Shown piece after piece: positions 20,477 to 20,675 of a stretch of DNA of 20,675 nucleotides; within the stretch, counting starts at the first letter, position 1; the number at the start of each line of letters is the position of its first letter. Under the pieces are notes generated by a model. That model was not told the origin of the DNA. It saw only the letters and a list, made by a program, of their open reading frames with translations, and did no database searches. The translations under genes and the position numbers were made by a program. This DNA comes from Aureobasidium sp. EXF-3400 (Eukaryota > Ascomycota > Dothideomycetes > Dothideales > Saccotheciaceae). The DNA lies in NCBI GenBank assembly GCA_024195585.1, contig SWBL01000559.1, positions 1 through 20,675 of the forward strand, given 5' to 3'.

Positions 20477-20675
20477 TCAGCGATGATCTCACGGAGAATT
20501 GGCTCATGCTTGACGACTTCATTTGTTTCTTTTGCAATCATGACCTTTACTACATATTTGATCAATTACGAATTATTTGCACGTACGGCCACAGTCAGCT
20601 GAAAACTGGGCATCCCGTCCGCTCTGCCATACATAAGCAGTTGAACGGCAGATTAGTACTACGGTGGGTGACCAC
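20477..20675. other. 3' flank of the GTPase gene to window end
   Basis: Non-coding as far as can be seen. It should contain the 3'UTR and poly(A) region of the preceding gene; no new gene start is evident. Confidence 0.5.

Overview
The window is nuclear DNA of a filamentous ascomycete (Pezizomycotina; a Dothideomycete is my guess). The evidence is compact genes with 48-61 bp GT-AG introns carrying CTAAC/CTGAC-type branch sites, one longer intron of 117 bp, a fungal-type fused ergothioneine synthase, a GPI-anchored secreted protein, and a large ankyrin gene beside a HeLo-like/GTPase gene. There are no bacterial-style operons, RNA genes, transposons or CRISPR arrays. All gene models were spliced by hand from reading frame, splice signals and protein continuity.

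Layout: (1) 583-3328 (+), Egt1, an EgtD-like methyltransferase fused to an EgtB-like sulfoxide synthase, six exons, 829 aa. (2) 3884-5015 (+), a 319 aa protein of unknown function with a Cys/His-rich N-terminus. (3) 5609-6107 (-) and 6587-6940 (-), two small amphipathic-helix proteins that are tandem paralogues with the same intron position and apparently the same 49 bp 5'UTR intron. (4) 7502-9100 (-), an endonuclease III-like HhH-GPD DNA glycosylase in one exon. (5) 9828-11764 (-), a secreted, probably GPI-anchored protein of unknown function, preceded by a short uORF. (6) 12357-16735 (-), a 1424 aa ankyrin-repeat protein ending in a long Gln/His/Arg/Glu-rich coiled coil. (7) 17885-20476 (+), an 810 aa protein with a HeLo-like (fungal STAND-type) N-terminus, an AIG1/septin-like P-loop GTPase domain, a coiled coil and an Asn-rich tail.

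Genes 1-5 look like independent housekeeping or accessory loci. The most interesting part is the right half. Genes 6 and 7 are divergently transcribed from a shared 1.15 kb region, and together they carry parts usually found in one fungal NLR-like protein: an N-terminal HeLo-like domain, an NTPase and ankyrin repeats. Each also ends in a long coiled coil. A two-component surveillance or incompatibility module is a reasonable hypothesis, but it is inference and not shown by the sequence.
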